DNA of 64,000 nt, from the NCBI GenBank assembly GCA_001972305.1, contig BDDD01000980.1, forward strand, positions 310,655 to 374,654, read 5' to 3'. The notes under the pieces are model-generated. The model had not been told where the DNA came from, did no database searches, and saw only the letters and a list, made by a program, of their open reading frames with translations. The first letter of the stretch is position 1, and every line of letters begins with the position of its first letter. Both the position numbers and the translations under genes were made by a program. Origin of the DNA: Cephalotus follicularis. Lineage: Eukaryota > Streptophyta > Magnoliopsida > Oxalidales > Cephalotaceae. Of the stretch, positions 33,091 through 44,795 are shown piece by piece.

Positions 33091-33410
33091 ACAAAGCGTC
33101 GACAATTAATTTAAAAGCGTCAGCGCTTCTGGGCTTGTGAGGTTGAAGGCGTCGAGAATTACTATGAAAGTGTTGAAGACACTAATTGCACAAGGCGCCA
33201 GCTCTCAAATTGAAAGTGGCGACAGTTTCAGCACAAAGCGCCAGCAGTTATATGTACAAAACGTTATCAGCACTCAAATTCACAACGTCAGCGTTTTAAT
33301 TCAAAGCGGCAACATTTATATTCAAGCGGCAGCAATTGCACAAAGAGAAGGAAAATTGAGTCTAACAATGACTATTAAGCGTCGACGCTTATATTGAAAC
33401 TGGCGACGCT
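33091..33410 (+). repeat. ~21-bp-phased AAGCG(T/C/G)CGAC array in E LTR
   Basis: About 13 degenerate units. Core starts near 33096, 33117, 33149, 33170, 33195, 33216, 33238, 33261, 33285, 33306, 33326, 33379 and 33400 give steps mostly of 20-25, often 21. One unit is the perfect palindrome AAGCGTCGACGCTT (33377-33390). Confidence 0.75.
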
Positions 33411-33526
33411 TTGATCGGGAATTATAGTCAGGCGATATCTTATCAACGCACAAATTAAGGACAAATTTTCCCAAACAGGTCCAACGGCTACAAGACAAGT
33501 CACAACGGCTATATCACCAAAAACAC

Positions 33527-33534
33527 TATAAAAA
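33527..33534 (+). promoter_or_regulatory. Candidate TATA box of E LTR1
   Basis: TATAAAAA in CACTATAAAAAGGGG, about 120 bp after the array. LTR2 has the same at 45973-45980. Confidence 0.7.
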
Positions 33535-34025
33535 GGGGCTCAAGAACAACAAATGAAGTATCAAGTCACAAAGCAATTATCCTTACATTTGTTAGCATCA
33601 TTCTTGAGTTGCTTTTGTCTTGTTAAGCTATTATTGTGAGCATATTTAGTCAATATCTAACCTTTGAGAGGTTGCACAAAAATCACCCATCTTTGTATTT
33701 GTTCAACTATTGTGTATGTGATTGAGAGCAATCACAACTATTGTAAAGGTGCATCGAATAGTTCCTGGAGGTTATTCGAAGTTTTGTATTCGAGGTCGAG
33801 TACTAGTGGAAACTCAAGAAGGTCCTTGAGAAAAGTGGACGTAGGCAAGAGATTAAGCCGAACCACTATAAAACTGTGTTTGCATTCTTCTTCTCTATCT
33901 CTTTATATTGTTAGTATAATTGTTATTTTGAATTGTTTGTTTAATTTTTATTTTGGCTAATTTTTCGAAAAAGTTCATAATTTATTTAAAGTCTACAATT
34001 CACCCCCCTCTTGTAGTCTTCCAAT

Positions 34026-34037
34026 TGGTATCAGAGA
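34026..34037 (+). other. E primer binding site (tRNA-iMet type)
   Basis: TGGTATCAGAGA two bases after the LTR end; repeated after LTR2 at 46486. Confidence 0.85.
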
Positions 34038-34083
34038 CAGTACTCTCATTATTGTTAAGTGTTAGAGATTAAAAGATCAAAAA

Positions 34084-35606
34084 ATGGCCATGAACTTGAA
34101 TGTTAGTGAAAGTCAAAATATTTCAAAACCTCCTTTCTTTGATGGTAACAATTACAGTCATTGGAAAGCCAAAATGACTATTTTTATTCAGTCTTTAGAT
34201 TATAATTTATGGGATTTAATTGTTGATGGTCCTGACTTGCCTACCACCATTAATGAAAGTGGTGAAAAGTACCTAAACCAAGAACAAGGTACAATGATGA
34301 AGATAGGAAAAAGATTCAAATGAATGCAAAAGCCAAACATATCATAATATGTGCTATTAATTCTAAAGAGTTTAATAGAGTATCTTCTTGTGTGTCTGCC
34401 AAAGAAATGTGGGATAGACTTGAGGTAACATATGAAGGTACTAATCAAGTAAAAGAGGCAAAAATAAATATGCTTGTTCATGAATATGAAATGTTTACTA
34501 TGCATGATAATGAGGATATTAAGACTATGTTTACTAGATTTACTAATATCACTAATGCTCTGCAAGCTCTAGATAAAGTTTATACTAATAGTGAGATGGT
34601 AAGAAAAATTCTCAGATGTTTACCAAGAATGTGGATGCCTGAAGTGACAGCTATCGAGGTAGCTAAAGATCTTAATACTCTGCCTCTGGAGGATCTTCTC
34701 GGATCCTTAATCACACATGAATTGTCGATCTTAAAAAGAGACGATGAAGAAGAAACAGAAAGGAAAAAGAAGAAAGTGATAGCTTTAAAATCTACATCTA
34801 ATGAAGAAACTGACAATGAAAGTGATCAAGAGCTGGCATTGATCACGAGAAAATTCAAAAGGTTTCTTGAAAGCAAAAAGAAGTTTGGAAGAAAACCATT
34901 CAGGAAAGGTAACACTCAAAAAGCGGAGTCAAGCAAAATTGAAGAAATAATTTGTTACGAATGTAACAAACCAGGGCATTATAAGAGTGATTGTCCGAGA
35001 CTAAAAAAGAAGGAGCAGTTTAAGAAAAAGAAAGCTATGCTTGCCACATGGGATGATAGTGATGAATCGAGCTCCGATGAAGAATCTCCTGAAGAAGTAG
35101 CTCAATTAGCACTAATGGCTATCGAGGAAGAGGAAGAAGAAAATGATGAGGTAACTTATGATGAACTTATTTTGTTAGTAGAAAAATATAGTTGTATTAT
35201 TTCTGATTCAAAGAAAAAAATTAAAATTTTAAATATTGAAAATAGTGATTTAAAAAGGGCTAATAATATGCTTAACAATAAATATGAAAATAAAATAGAA
35301 ATATTAGAAAAAGAAAATGGATATCTTAAAATAGAAGTAGATGCATTAAAGAAAGCTTTTTCAAATTTTTATAATAGTAGTGAAAAACTAGAAAAACTAT
35401 TAGGCATGCAAAGATGTGTGTTTGATAAAGCTGGATTAGGGTATGATGAAATGAATAATGTAAAGCATTATCAAAATTTTTTTGAAAGAAAAATAAAAAT
35501 TGAAAAAGAAAAAGTTGAAAAAGAAATTGTTAGAAAGACAAATACAAATGTTTTTTGTAATTATTGTGGTAAAAAAAGGTCATATATCTTCAACATGTTT
35601 TTATAA
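34084..35606 (+). pseudogene. E gag (copia), frameshifted
   Basis: Starts ATG at 34084 with the copia gag N-terminus (KPPFFDGNNYSHWKAKM). A frameshift near 34290 moves to the frame with QMNAKA, YEMFTMHDNEDI and the intact zinc knuckle CYECNKPGHYKSDC. An acidic region and a coiled coil (residues from about 35170 to 35400) follow. A second knuckle, CNYCGKK, is broken by an A7 run at 35571-35577, one A too many. The long Lys/Glu-rich C-terminus fits SIRE-type gag. Confidence 0.85.
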
Positions 35607-35639
35607 GAGAAATATTAAATATAAATCAACAACTGATTT

Positions 35640-37309
35640 TATTAAAGTAAAGAAAATATGGGTTCCAAAAGGAATCATTGATACTAACCCGAAAGGACCC
35701 AAAATTAGTTGGGGACCTCAAACGAAAATTTGATATTATTTTTGTAGGTATGCCTAAAGGCACTATCCAAAAAAACACAATGGTATTTGGATAGTGGATG
35801 TTCAAAGCATATGACGGGTGATAAAAGTTTATTTATCAAATTCGAATTAAAGCAAGGAGGTGATGTTACGTTTGAAGACAACGCAAAAGGAAAAATCATG
35901 GGAGTTGGCTCCATAGGTAATGAACATACCTTTATTTCTAATGTATTATATGTAGAAGGACTTAAACCCAATTTGTTGAGAATAAGTCAATTATGTGACA
36001 AAGGTTGTAGAGTAATTTTTGAAAATGATTTATGCAAAGTAATAAACATAAAAAATAACCAAATTAAATTTATAGGATACAGACATGGAAATGTTTATAT
36101 TGTAGACATAAACGATTTACAAAATGTAAAATGTCTAGTATCTATTAATAATGATAGTTGGTTATGGCTTAGGAGACTTGGTCATGTTGGTATGACAACA
36201 ATTTCAAAAATTTTGAAACATGATCTAGTCAAAGGTCTTCCCAAAATTACTTTTGAAAAAGATAAAATTTGTGATGCTTGTCAGCATGGGAAGCAAACTA
36301 GAGAGTCTTTTAAAACTAAATATTTTGTCTCTACAACCAGGCCATTACAACTATTACATATTGACTTATTTGGACCTATAGATGTTAGAAGTTTAGGAGG
36401 AAAATCATATGCTATGGTTATAGTAGATGATTATTCACGATACACATGGACAATTTTTCTTGCTCATAAGAGTGATACTTTTAAAAAATTCTCAATTTTC
36501 TGTAAAATGATTCAAAAAGAAAAAGGCACTTCTATTTTAACTATAAGAAGTGAGCATGGTAGAGAATTTGAAAATAATCTTTTCGAAAATTTTTGTAATG
36601 AAAATGGTTTTGTACATGAATTTTCTACTCCTAGAACACCTCAACAAAATGGGGTTGTTGAAAGGAAAAATAGAACTCTAGAAGAAATGTGTAGAACTAT
36701 TTTAAATGAAAATAAATTACCAAAATATTTTTGGGCTGAGGCCATAAATACTTCAACTTATATTTTAAACCGAACATCAATAAGGCCTATTCTCAAAAAG
36801 ACTCCATATGAATTATGGAGGGGGAGAATCCTAATATTGGATACTTTCGTGCTTTCGGATGCAAGTGCTTCATTCACAACAACGGAAAAGAGCATCTCGG
36901 TAAGTTCGATTCCAAAGTCGACGAAGGTAAATTTCTCGGTTATTCTAATACAAGTAGAGCATATAGATGTTTTAATAAAAGAACTTTGCTTGTGGAAGAA
37001 TCTATGCATGTAGTTTTCGATGAATCTAATTCTATGCATCCAAAAGATATAGTTGAAAATGATAGTATAGAATTTGTTGAAAATAAGATTAGAGACTTAA
37101 GTCTAGAAGATAGTCATCATGAAGAATCAAAACAAAAAATAAAATCTCAAGATAGTTATCAAGAAAATCTTTCTAATAAAACTTTGAAGGACGTTAAAGG
37201 ACATCCTCATGAAGCAATTATAGGTGACCCTAGACAAGGTATAGTTACTAGATCTTCAGTTAATCATAATTATATATCATTTCTTTCTCAAATAGAACCC
37301 AAAATATAA
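35640..37309 (+). pseudogene. E protease and integrase (copia)
   Basis: Protease: QWYLDSGCSKHMTGD, catalytic aspartate intact. The GAG-pre-integrase segment has LRRLGHVG and CDACQHGKQ (zinc finger). The integrase core has LLHIDLFGPI and VDDYSRYTWTIF, but RSEHGREF has Glu for the second catalytic Asp (GAG 36552-36554); the Glu in PQQNGVVERKNRTL is kept. A frameshift near 36825 moves to GYFRAFGCKCF, and another near 37306 precedes RT. Enzymatically dead. Confidence 0.88.
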
Positions 37310-37312
37310 AAG

Positions 37313-38812
37313 AAGCAAAAAAAGATGAAAACTGGATAGTGGCTATGCAAGAAGAGTTAAACCAATTTGAACGTAACAAAGTTTGGTTTCTAGTACCTAG
37401 ACCTTGTGATCATAACATTATTGGAACTAAATGGGTGTTTAGGAATAAAATGGATGAAAAAGGAATAGTTGTTAGAAATAAAGCTAGGTTAGTAGCTAAA
37501 GGGTATTCCCAAGAAGAGGGAATTGAATTCGATGAATCTTATGCACCTGTAGCTCGATTAGAATCTATTAGAATCTTTCTTGCATATGCATCTTTTAAAG
37601 ATTTTACACTTTATCAAATGGATGTAAAAAGTGCCTTTTTAAATGGTTTGATAAAAGAGGAAGTTTATGTTGAACAACCACCTGGTTTTGAAAATCCACA
37701 TTTTCCAAATCATGTTTTTAAGCTTTCAAAAGCTTTGTATGGTTTAAAACAAGCTCCTAGAGCTTGGTATGAAAAATTGAGTGGTTATTTACTTAAAAAT
37801 AATTTTAAAAGAGGATCAGTAGATATAACTTTATTTACAAAATCTTTAAATGAAGATATTTTAATTGTACTAATATACGTTGACGATATTATATTTGGAT
37901 CAATTAATGAAAGTTTGTGCAAGGATTTTGCTAAGATTATACAGGATGAATTTGAAATGAGTATGATGGGTGAATTGAATTTCTTCCTCGGACTTCAAGT
38001 TAAACAACTCAAAGATGGAATATTCATCAACAAATCCAAATACGTGAAAGATTTACTCAAGCGGTTTGGGATGGATAATGCAAAGAAAAGTAAAACTCCA
38101 ATGAGCACAACAACAAGGTTAGATAAATATGAGCAAGGTAAGTCTATTGATCAAAAACTATATAGAAGTATGATTGGTTCTTTACTTTATCTAATTGCTA
38201 GTAGACCAGATATTTTATTTAATGTATGTTTGTGTGCTCGTTTTCAAGCATGTCCAAAAGAATCACATCTTCATGCTGTAAAACGTATCTTTAAATATTT
38301 AGCATATACTACATCCTTAGGTTTATGGTATCCTAGGAATTCTACCTTTGATTTGCATACATACTCGGATGCTGATTTTGGAGGATATAAGGTAGATAGA
38401 AAGAGCACTAGCGGTACTTGTCAATTTTTAGGGAATATGCTTATTTCATGGTTTAGCAAAAAGCGAAATTCGGTAGCACTTTCTACTACCGAAGCTAAAT
38501 GTATAGCAGCTGGAAGCTGTTGTGCACAAGTTATGTGGATCAAACAGCAACTTTTAGATTATGGTTTTAATTTTAAAAAGGTACCTATAAAGTGTGACAA
38601 TACTAGTGCAATTTGTTTAGAAAAAAATCATGTTCATCATTCTAGAACCAAACATATAAACATTCGATAACATTTTATTAAAGATCACATAGAACGAGAA
38701 GATATCGAACTTGTTTTTATGTCTACGAAGGATCAAATAGCAGATATTTTTACAAAACCCCTAGATGAACATACTTTCTCAATTTTTAGGATGGAATTAG
38801 GATTATGTGAAA
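37313..38812 (+). pseudogene. E reverse transcriptase and RNase H (copia)
   Basis: [60 protein letters not shown] and the intact catalytic [10 protein letters not shown]. RNase [19 protein letters not shown], then [11 protein letters not shown], where the expected Glu-Tyr is Lys-Cys (AAA at 38497), so RNase H is probably inactive. Stop TAA at 38668-38670, then DQIADIFTKPL and FRMELGLCEID, ending where G begins. Confidence 0.9.
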
Positions 38813-41800
38813 TTGACGGTGTATCCCTTTCGAAGGCGAGATCTTCAGGAAAACATGATCTCCCTTTTCAAATTCCAGTTTCCTTCGCTTGCTATCTGCG
38901 TAACTCTTCTGCCGACTTTGTGCGGTTAGCAGTCTCTTCTTCATCATTTCCACTTTATCAGTGGTCTCCTGTACCAAGTCCGGTCCAAGCGCTTGTCTCT
39001 CACCTACTTAATCCCAGCAAATAGGTGATCTGCATTTTCTTCCGTACAAAGCTTCATACGAAGCCATTCCAATGCTGGTGTGAATACTATTATTGTAGGA
39101 GAACTCAATCAGTGCTAGATGATCCTCCCAACTCCCAGCAAAATCAATCATACAAGCCCGTAACATATCCTCCAGAGTCTGAATAGTACGCTCAGACTGT
39201 CCGTCGGTCTGTGGATGAAACGCAGTGCTAAAGTTCAAGGTTGTTCCCATTCCTGATTGGAACTTCTTCCAGAACCTCGAAGTAAATCTAGCATCTCGGT
39301 CGCAGACAATACTGACCGGCACCCCATGCAATCTCACTATCTCCCGAATATACAATATAGCAAACTTCTCGATAGAATGTGTCATGTTCATCGGAAGAAA
39401 GTGTGCAGACTTAGTAAGTCTGTCCACAACAACCCGCACGGCCTCATGCTGATTCCGTGACCTCGGCAATCCTGACACAAAGTCCATGGTCACATGCTCC
39501 CATTTCCATTCAACCACTGGTAGCGATTGTAGCAGTCCCGTAGGTTTCTGATGTTCAGCCTTCACTCGCTGACAGGTCAAACATCTTGCTACATATTCAG
39601 CAATTTCCCATTTCATACCGCTCCACCAGTAGTTCTTCTTCAGGTCGTGCCACATCTTGGAACTCCCTGGGTGAACACTGTATCTTGATTTATGAGCTTG
39701 TTGCAACAGCTCATTCTTGATACTCTCGTCATCCGGAACACATATCCTTCCTCGGAACCTCAATATGCCATCAGTATGAATGGAGAACTCCGAATCAGTG
39801 TCTAGGTTCTCACGAATACTCCCCAATTCAATGTCACTATACTGAGCAGTCAAAATACGCTCGAGAAGTTCTAGTTGTGCTCTCATACTTGCCACAATCA
39901 CTCCTCGGGAAACCATGAACGGATTCCATCTCTGAAATTCCTCCAATAGATTCCACTGTGACACCATAGCTCCAGCAATCATTGCCTTGCGACTCAGCGC
40001 ATCAGCCACTACATTTGCCCTTCCCGGGTGGTATTGAATATTGCGGTTGTAATCATTGAAGAATTCCACCCATCGCCTTTGTCTCATGTTGAGTTCCTTC
40101 TGGGAAAACAAACACTTCAAGCTTTTATGATCAGTGAAGATCTCAAACTGAGCACCGTAGAGGTAGTGCCTCCATTTCTACAAAGCAAACACTATGGCTG
40201 CCAACTCAAGATCGTGTACGGGATAATTTTCCTCGTACAGTTTTAACTTCCTCGATGCGTATGCAATCACCCTACCATGTTGCATCAGAACGCATCCCAA
40301 TCCTTTCCCAAAAGCATCTGTGTAGACAGTAAAACCCTCATTACCTTTCGGTAATGCCAATACTAGAGCCGAAATCAACCGACCCTTCAACTCTTGGAAA
40401 CTTGCTTCACAGGAATCATGCCACACAAAACTGGGCTTCTTCTGAGTCAACTGTGTTAGTGGTGTAGCAAGTTTCGAAAATCCCTTGATGAACCTTCGGT
40501 AGTAGCCAGCCAATCCCAAGAAACTACGAACCTCCGTCACGTTCTTCGGCTGGGGCCAATCAACAATACTCTCAATCTTCGAAGGATCCACTGACAATCC
40601 TTCACTCGACACTATGTGACCTAAGAAAGTCACATGATCCAGCCAAAATTCACACTTGCTGAATTTGGCGTACAGTTGTTCCTTCCGTGGTGTCTGCAGT
40701 ACAATTCTCAAGTGCTGCATGTGTTCCTCAGTGCTCTTTGAGTAGATCAGGATGTCATCTAGGAATATAACGACAAACTGATCAAGATAGGGTTGGAACA
40801 CTCTGTTTATCAGACACATGAAGGCTACAGGAGCATTAGTCAAACCAAACGGCAGTATCAGAAATTCGTAATGCCCATATCTGGTTCGAAATGCGGTTTT
40901 CTCCACATCACCTTTTCTAATCCTCAACTGATGGTAACCTGTTCTTAGGTCAAGTTTGGAGTATACACTTGAGCCTTGCAATTGGTCGAACAATTCCTCA
41001 ATATGTGGCAGAGGATATTTGTTCTTCACCGTTACCTGATTCAGCAGCCTGTAATCAATGCATAGCCGCATCGATCCATCCTTCTTCTTCACAAACAAAA
41101 CCAGTGCACCCCACGGTGATACACTCGGTCTGATAAACCCTTTGTCAAGGTAATCTTGCAGTTGAACTTTCAACTCCTTCAGCTCAGCAGGAGTCATTCG
41201 GTACGGCGCTCTAGATATAGGAGCAGTTCCAGGTAATAACTCAATACTGAACTCGATATCTCTCTCTGGCGGTAACGAAGTGAGTTCATCTGGAAATACA
41301 TCAGGAAATTCACATACAACAGGCACTTGTTCAATACTAGGCGTACCTTTCGTATGATCAATCACATACGCCAAATAGCCTCGCATCCTTGCTTGAGATA
41401 TCTCTGTGCTCGTGTATATGAAATGATCGGAGCAGTAACATTCTTCTCCCCGATAAACTTGCACTCAGTCCCATCTTGCAGGTAAAAGGTCATCATCTTG
41501 TTGTAGCAATCAACACAAGCATGATGAGCATACAACCAATCCATCCCCAAGATTACATCAAAATCTTGGATAGGTAACACTATCAAGTCAGCGAATAGTT
41601 CAATCCCAGCTACCATGATTTCACAGTCTTTCATAACAGTATCAGATAAAAGGCAAGTACCCGCAGGAGTACTCACTTACAAAACATATGATAGTCTAGA
41701 AGTAATACCATGCAATTTGCAAGCAAATTCAGATGCAATGAATGAATGTGTCGCACCAGGGTCAATCAATACATGAGCTAATATGCCAGATATATAGATA

Positions 41801-41825
41801 GTACCTCCCACAAATTTCAGTACTC
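38813..41825 (-). pseudogene. G/H protease, RT, RNase H and integrase (3' truncated)
   Basis: Protease LIDPGATHSFI intact, FDVILGMDWLYAHHA. A frameshift near 41460 leads to a frame open to 38813 except TAG 40178-40180 (Gln expected before KWRHYLYG) and TAA 39008-39010. RT has FLDDILIYS; RNase [12 protein letters not shown] and [11 protein letters not shown]; the HHCC finger ([10 protein letters not shown] ... CLTCQ) and a complete DDE ([26 protein letters not shown]) are present. It ends in FLKISPSKGI, before the chromodomain-like tail. Confidence 0.9.
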
Positions 41826-43021
41826 AAATCAATCCAATGCAATGAGAAAATTAACACACACATATGCATAATCATATCTTCCAATACATAACACTACCCC
41901 TACCTCAATATGCTATCCCAAGATCAATTGAATGATCTTTCTCTTTGAAGCTTTCCAAGTCTCTTCCAAGCTTTTTACCAAATCAATTCTTTTCAATCAC
42001 AGGAGGTTCAATCTATGCATGTTATAGGTGCATGCATCAGTAGCAGATAAACATTCCAATCAGTAGCTTAAGTTATTATTTCATTAAGCTTTATGTCCCT
42101 CCATTTTACTACTTCTTATGCATGAACAACTACCTCAATTCTTAATTTCTTAATGGACAGAAGATGAGTAGGTATATACATAAGAATTTCAGTAGCTTAT
42201 CATGGCATTAGTAACAACCTTCTAACCAATTTAGAGATTGCATGTTCATATGCTTGAGCCAAAGTTACATTCCTTATCAATTCATCCTCTTAGGATGTTA
42301 ATCAAACGTTATACAGTAGATTAAACATCCTCCTAACCTCAATGTCAACTTACAACAACCCAGAAGTTAGGATTCGAACTTACCAGGAATGTCAAGGATT
42401 CCAAGTTCCCACTTTGAGCTTCAAGCTCCAAACTCTCCAATGCAAGCTTTCAATCAATTTCTCCAGCAACTCTCTCAATATTTTGTGTTTCTAACACTCA
42501 TAATATCCTCACATTCAGATGATATAGGCCATGAATTCGCCAGAGATTATTAGCTCCACATTTCCTCCATTTCCTCTCACTCACATGCAAATGTCTCATA
42601 TGCTTTTCTTTCTTAATTCTTGTAAATTGCAGGTTCTGCACATGCAGGTGGAGCAGAGGACATGCAAGGCCTCTACTTGCATGTTATGGCAGCTTAGGAC
42701 ACGTGCCCCCATTGTTTGCCACGCCAAGCTCAGTCCTACACCTGTACAGACACATGTTCTGTCGAAATTACAGTCGACTGGATTCATCAGGCAGTCAACT
42801 GGACATTCCACAAGACAGGCAGTCGACCGTTCCCCTATGGCAGTCGACTGTCAAGAGTTAAATTAGGGTTTCTTGAGTGGATTTCCACCAATTTGAATCC
42901 CAATTCATTTCAAACATTTCTATTAACCACAAATTACAATAATTGGACATTAAATTCAAATAAGTGCACATTTTATTAATTATTATTACAATGTACACGA
43001 ATTAAATTTGCGGTTCTTACA
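41826..43021 (-). repeat. H: LTR inserted in G gag, 3' end missing
   Basis: In element sense it starts TGTAAGAACCGC at 43021, directly after gag codons RQNPP. It resembles the G LTR in its end (GTAA-AACCG), its palindrome motifs (42771-42851) and a conserved GGTAAGT donor-like site, but is clearly diverged. The usual LTR end GGGGTGTGACA is missing. The 41826 border is approximate. Confidence 0.7.
42771..42851 (-). repeat. Palindrome motifs in H LTR
   Basis: Four copies, two exact CAGTCGACTG and two one-base variants, at 20-35 bp steps. Confidence 0.8.
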
Positions 43022-43316
43022 ATGTAGGTGGATTCTGCCTCATGAACCGCTCCAGGTCTCTGCCAAAATCACCAACGTGATTGACTTCTGGAACACACTG
43101 TCAGGCTTGGGTAGCCTCATACATCTGTCTCATCTGTTCCATGTGTGCAGCATTGGCTTGGATCTACTGTTGGAAAAGATTAGCCATGCGTTCGAAGTTA
43201 CTCCTCTCATCGTGTACTCGAGGGACATTCACTTCTAGGGCATTTCCGTGAACAGGCGGGGCATTGTTCCCCTCGTCAGCTCTACGCCTTCCATGTCTAC
43301 CTCTCCTTAGACCCAT
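43022..43316 (-). pseudogene. G gag N-terminal fragment
   Basis: ATG at 43316: MGLRRGRHGRRRADEG, then ERMANLFQQ and a TAG near 43163, then motifs ending GRDLERFMRQNPP at the H border. It aligns with the start of the B and I gags. The rest is lost. Confidence 0.78.
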
Positions 43317-43406
43317 TCTGTTTCCTATATGGAATGACAAAATCATTAGGAAACAATTTACTTAATTTCTGAGAAACTTATCCCAGCTTAGCATATATGG
43401 AACCTC

Positions 43407-43418
43407 GCTCTGATACCA
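43407..43418 (-). other. G primer binding site (tRNA-iMet type)
   Basis: TGGTATCAGAGC in element sense, three bases after the LTR end, the same spacing as in B. Confidence 0.88.
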
Positions 43419-43421
43419 TGC

Positions 43422-44628
43422 TGTCACACCCCGTGTTTCGGATCACGTTAAGACGAGCATATGTGGTGATATCAGAATTAAGCATAAATAATATTCCAGC
43501 ACAATTCTTAAATAAATTTACGGAAGCATTCGATAAGCCGGAATATAAATACAAGCCATCCGCACGCATCCCGTACTACGTGCGGGTAAAACCAACACTT
43601 ATCCTTACATAAAAGGAAAAAATAACACAACACAGGATGTGATCCGTTCGATACAATACAATACATCATAAAGGAAATAACAACCTTAAATAGTTCCCCA
43701 AGTCTTAACTCCCATTTAACAACTTCCTTTAAACTCTATGTCAACTATTATTCAATCTTGGATTCATTGATCTTAAGTGTGTTGATAGAAGATGCATTTA
43801 CATTTAGGAACTAGTAAGCATATATCCCAACATTAACAACAACTATAATCCCTTCTAGAGGTTATAGTCACTATTTCCACTTGATCCATTTACCAATTTC
43901 CCTTTCAATTCTAGAATTTGTTATCTTTAGTTATGTTAACAGTAGGTATTCAACATTATCCAGGTATATTATCATATCATGGCAGTGAGCTCGAGTTTAG
44001 AAACTTACCAAGAGTCTAAAGCTTCCAAGTCCTCCTTTGAGCTCTCTAAATCATCCAATGCAAGCCTTCAATAATCCTTAGCAACTTCTCACTTCACTCA
44101 GTATTTTCTAACACTCATTTCACCATTCAATCAGCTGATATAAGGTCAAAAGTCTTTTAAATTCGTCAGATTCCTTCTCTAAGTCACATGCACTCACTTT
44201 TCTCTCTTTTCTTTCCATCACATGCATCCATCTCTTCACCTTTCTCTCATTATTTTTCAATTTGTAGGTTGTAGGTCTACAGAGAACATGCAAGAATTCC
44301 CTTTTGCATGTTCTGGCAGGTGGTGAAATGCATGTGCCACACCGACCCCTGTCATTCTTGTCTCTGCACATGCCAGGAGTCTGTCCTGGACTAATCCAGT
44401 CGACTGGCTATAGTGGGCAGTCGACTGCCTTCAACATGCATCAAACAGTCGACTGTTGCCCTGTGACAGTCGGATGTTTGGGCTGGTTTAGGGTTTCCTA
44501 ATTTTGATACTTCACCCAATGTACATCCATTCATTCCAAGCATTTACCAATCATAGAAATTAATATAATTGAACAATTAACTCAATTAATTGAATCAATA
44601 TACATTAATTGAAGTTACGGTTATTACA
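43422..44628 (-). repeat. G 5' LTR (1,207 bp)
   Basis: Element sense TGTAATAACCG ... CACGGGGTGTGACA. It has four palindrome copies at 44397-44473 and a donor-like GGTAAGT near 44010. No coding region. Confidence 0.88.
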
Positions 44629-44795
44629 AGAGCATTAAAAGGAAACAAATAAGACTTGAAAGAAAATTATTTGATCAAGGACTTATTGGAAATGAAGGCA
44701 TAACATCTTCGTCAAGTCCAGAAGATGAGGTCGAAGATCAAAACACCGATATTGAAGATCTCGAAGATCACGATGATGATCAAATGGATGATTGA
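44629..44795 (+). pseudogene. E post-pol ORF, C-terminal tail
   Basis: After G, one open frame reads SIKRKQIRLERKLFDQG, then a very acidic tail (EDEVEDQNTDIEDLEDHDDD) and a TGA at 44793-44795. Its position between RNase H and the 3' LTR is where SIRE-type elements carry an extra (env-like) ORF. The N-terminus was lost with the G insertion or deletion. It resembles the D ORF only in its acidic tract. Confidence 0.55.

Larger units (their letters stand above)
32977..34023 (+). repeat. E LTR1 (1,047 bp)
   Basis: TGTTGACATTT ... AGTCTTCCA. It carries the GCGTCGAC-type array at 33091-33410, a TATA box at 33527-33534, and an AT-rich 3' part ending in a C-rich stretch. No coding region. Confidence 0.93.
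38813..44628 (-). mobile_element. Element G (with H): truncated Tekay-type elements inside E
   Basis: Minus strand. 5' LTR 44628-43422, PBS 43418-43407, gag start 43316-43022, then a second related LTR (H, 43021-41826), then protease-pol 41825-38813, truncated in the integrase C-terminus with no 3' LTR. Right flank AGAGC has no partner at the left end, so the 3' end (and perhaps part of E) was deleted. Whether the pol belongs to G or H cannot be decided here. Confidence 0.85.

Noticed and set aside
35571-35577. A7 run at the gag/protease border of E as a programmed frameshift site
   Set aside because: Restoring the second zinc knuckle needs a +1 shift equal to one extra A; other nearby A runs also show indels. 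A simple slippage mutation explains it.
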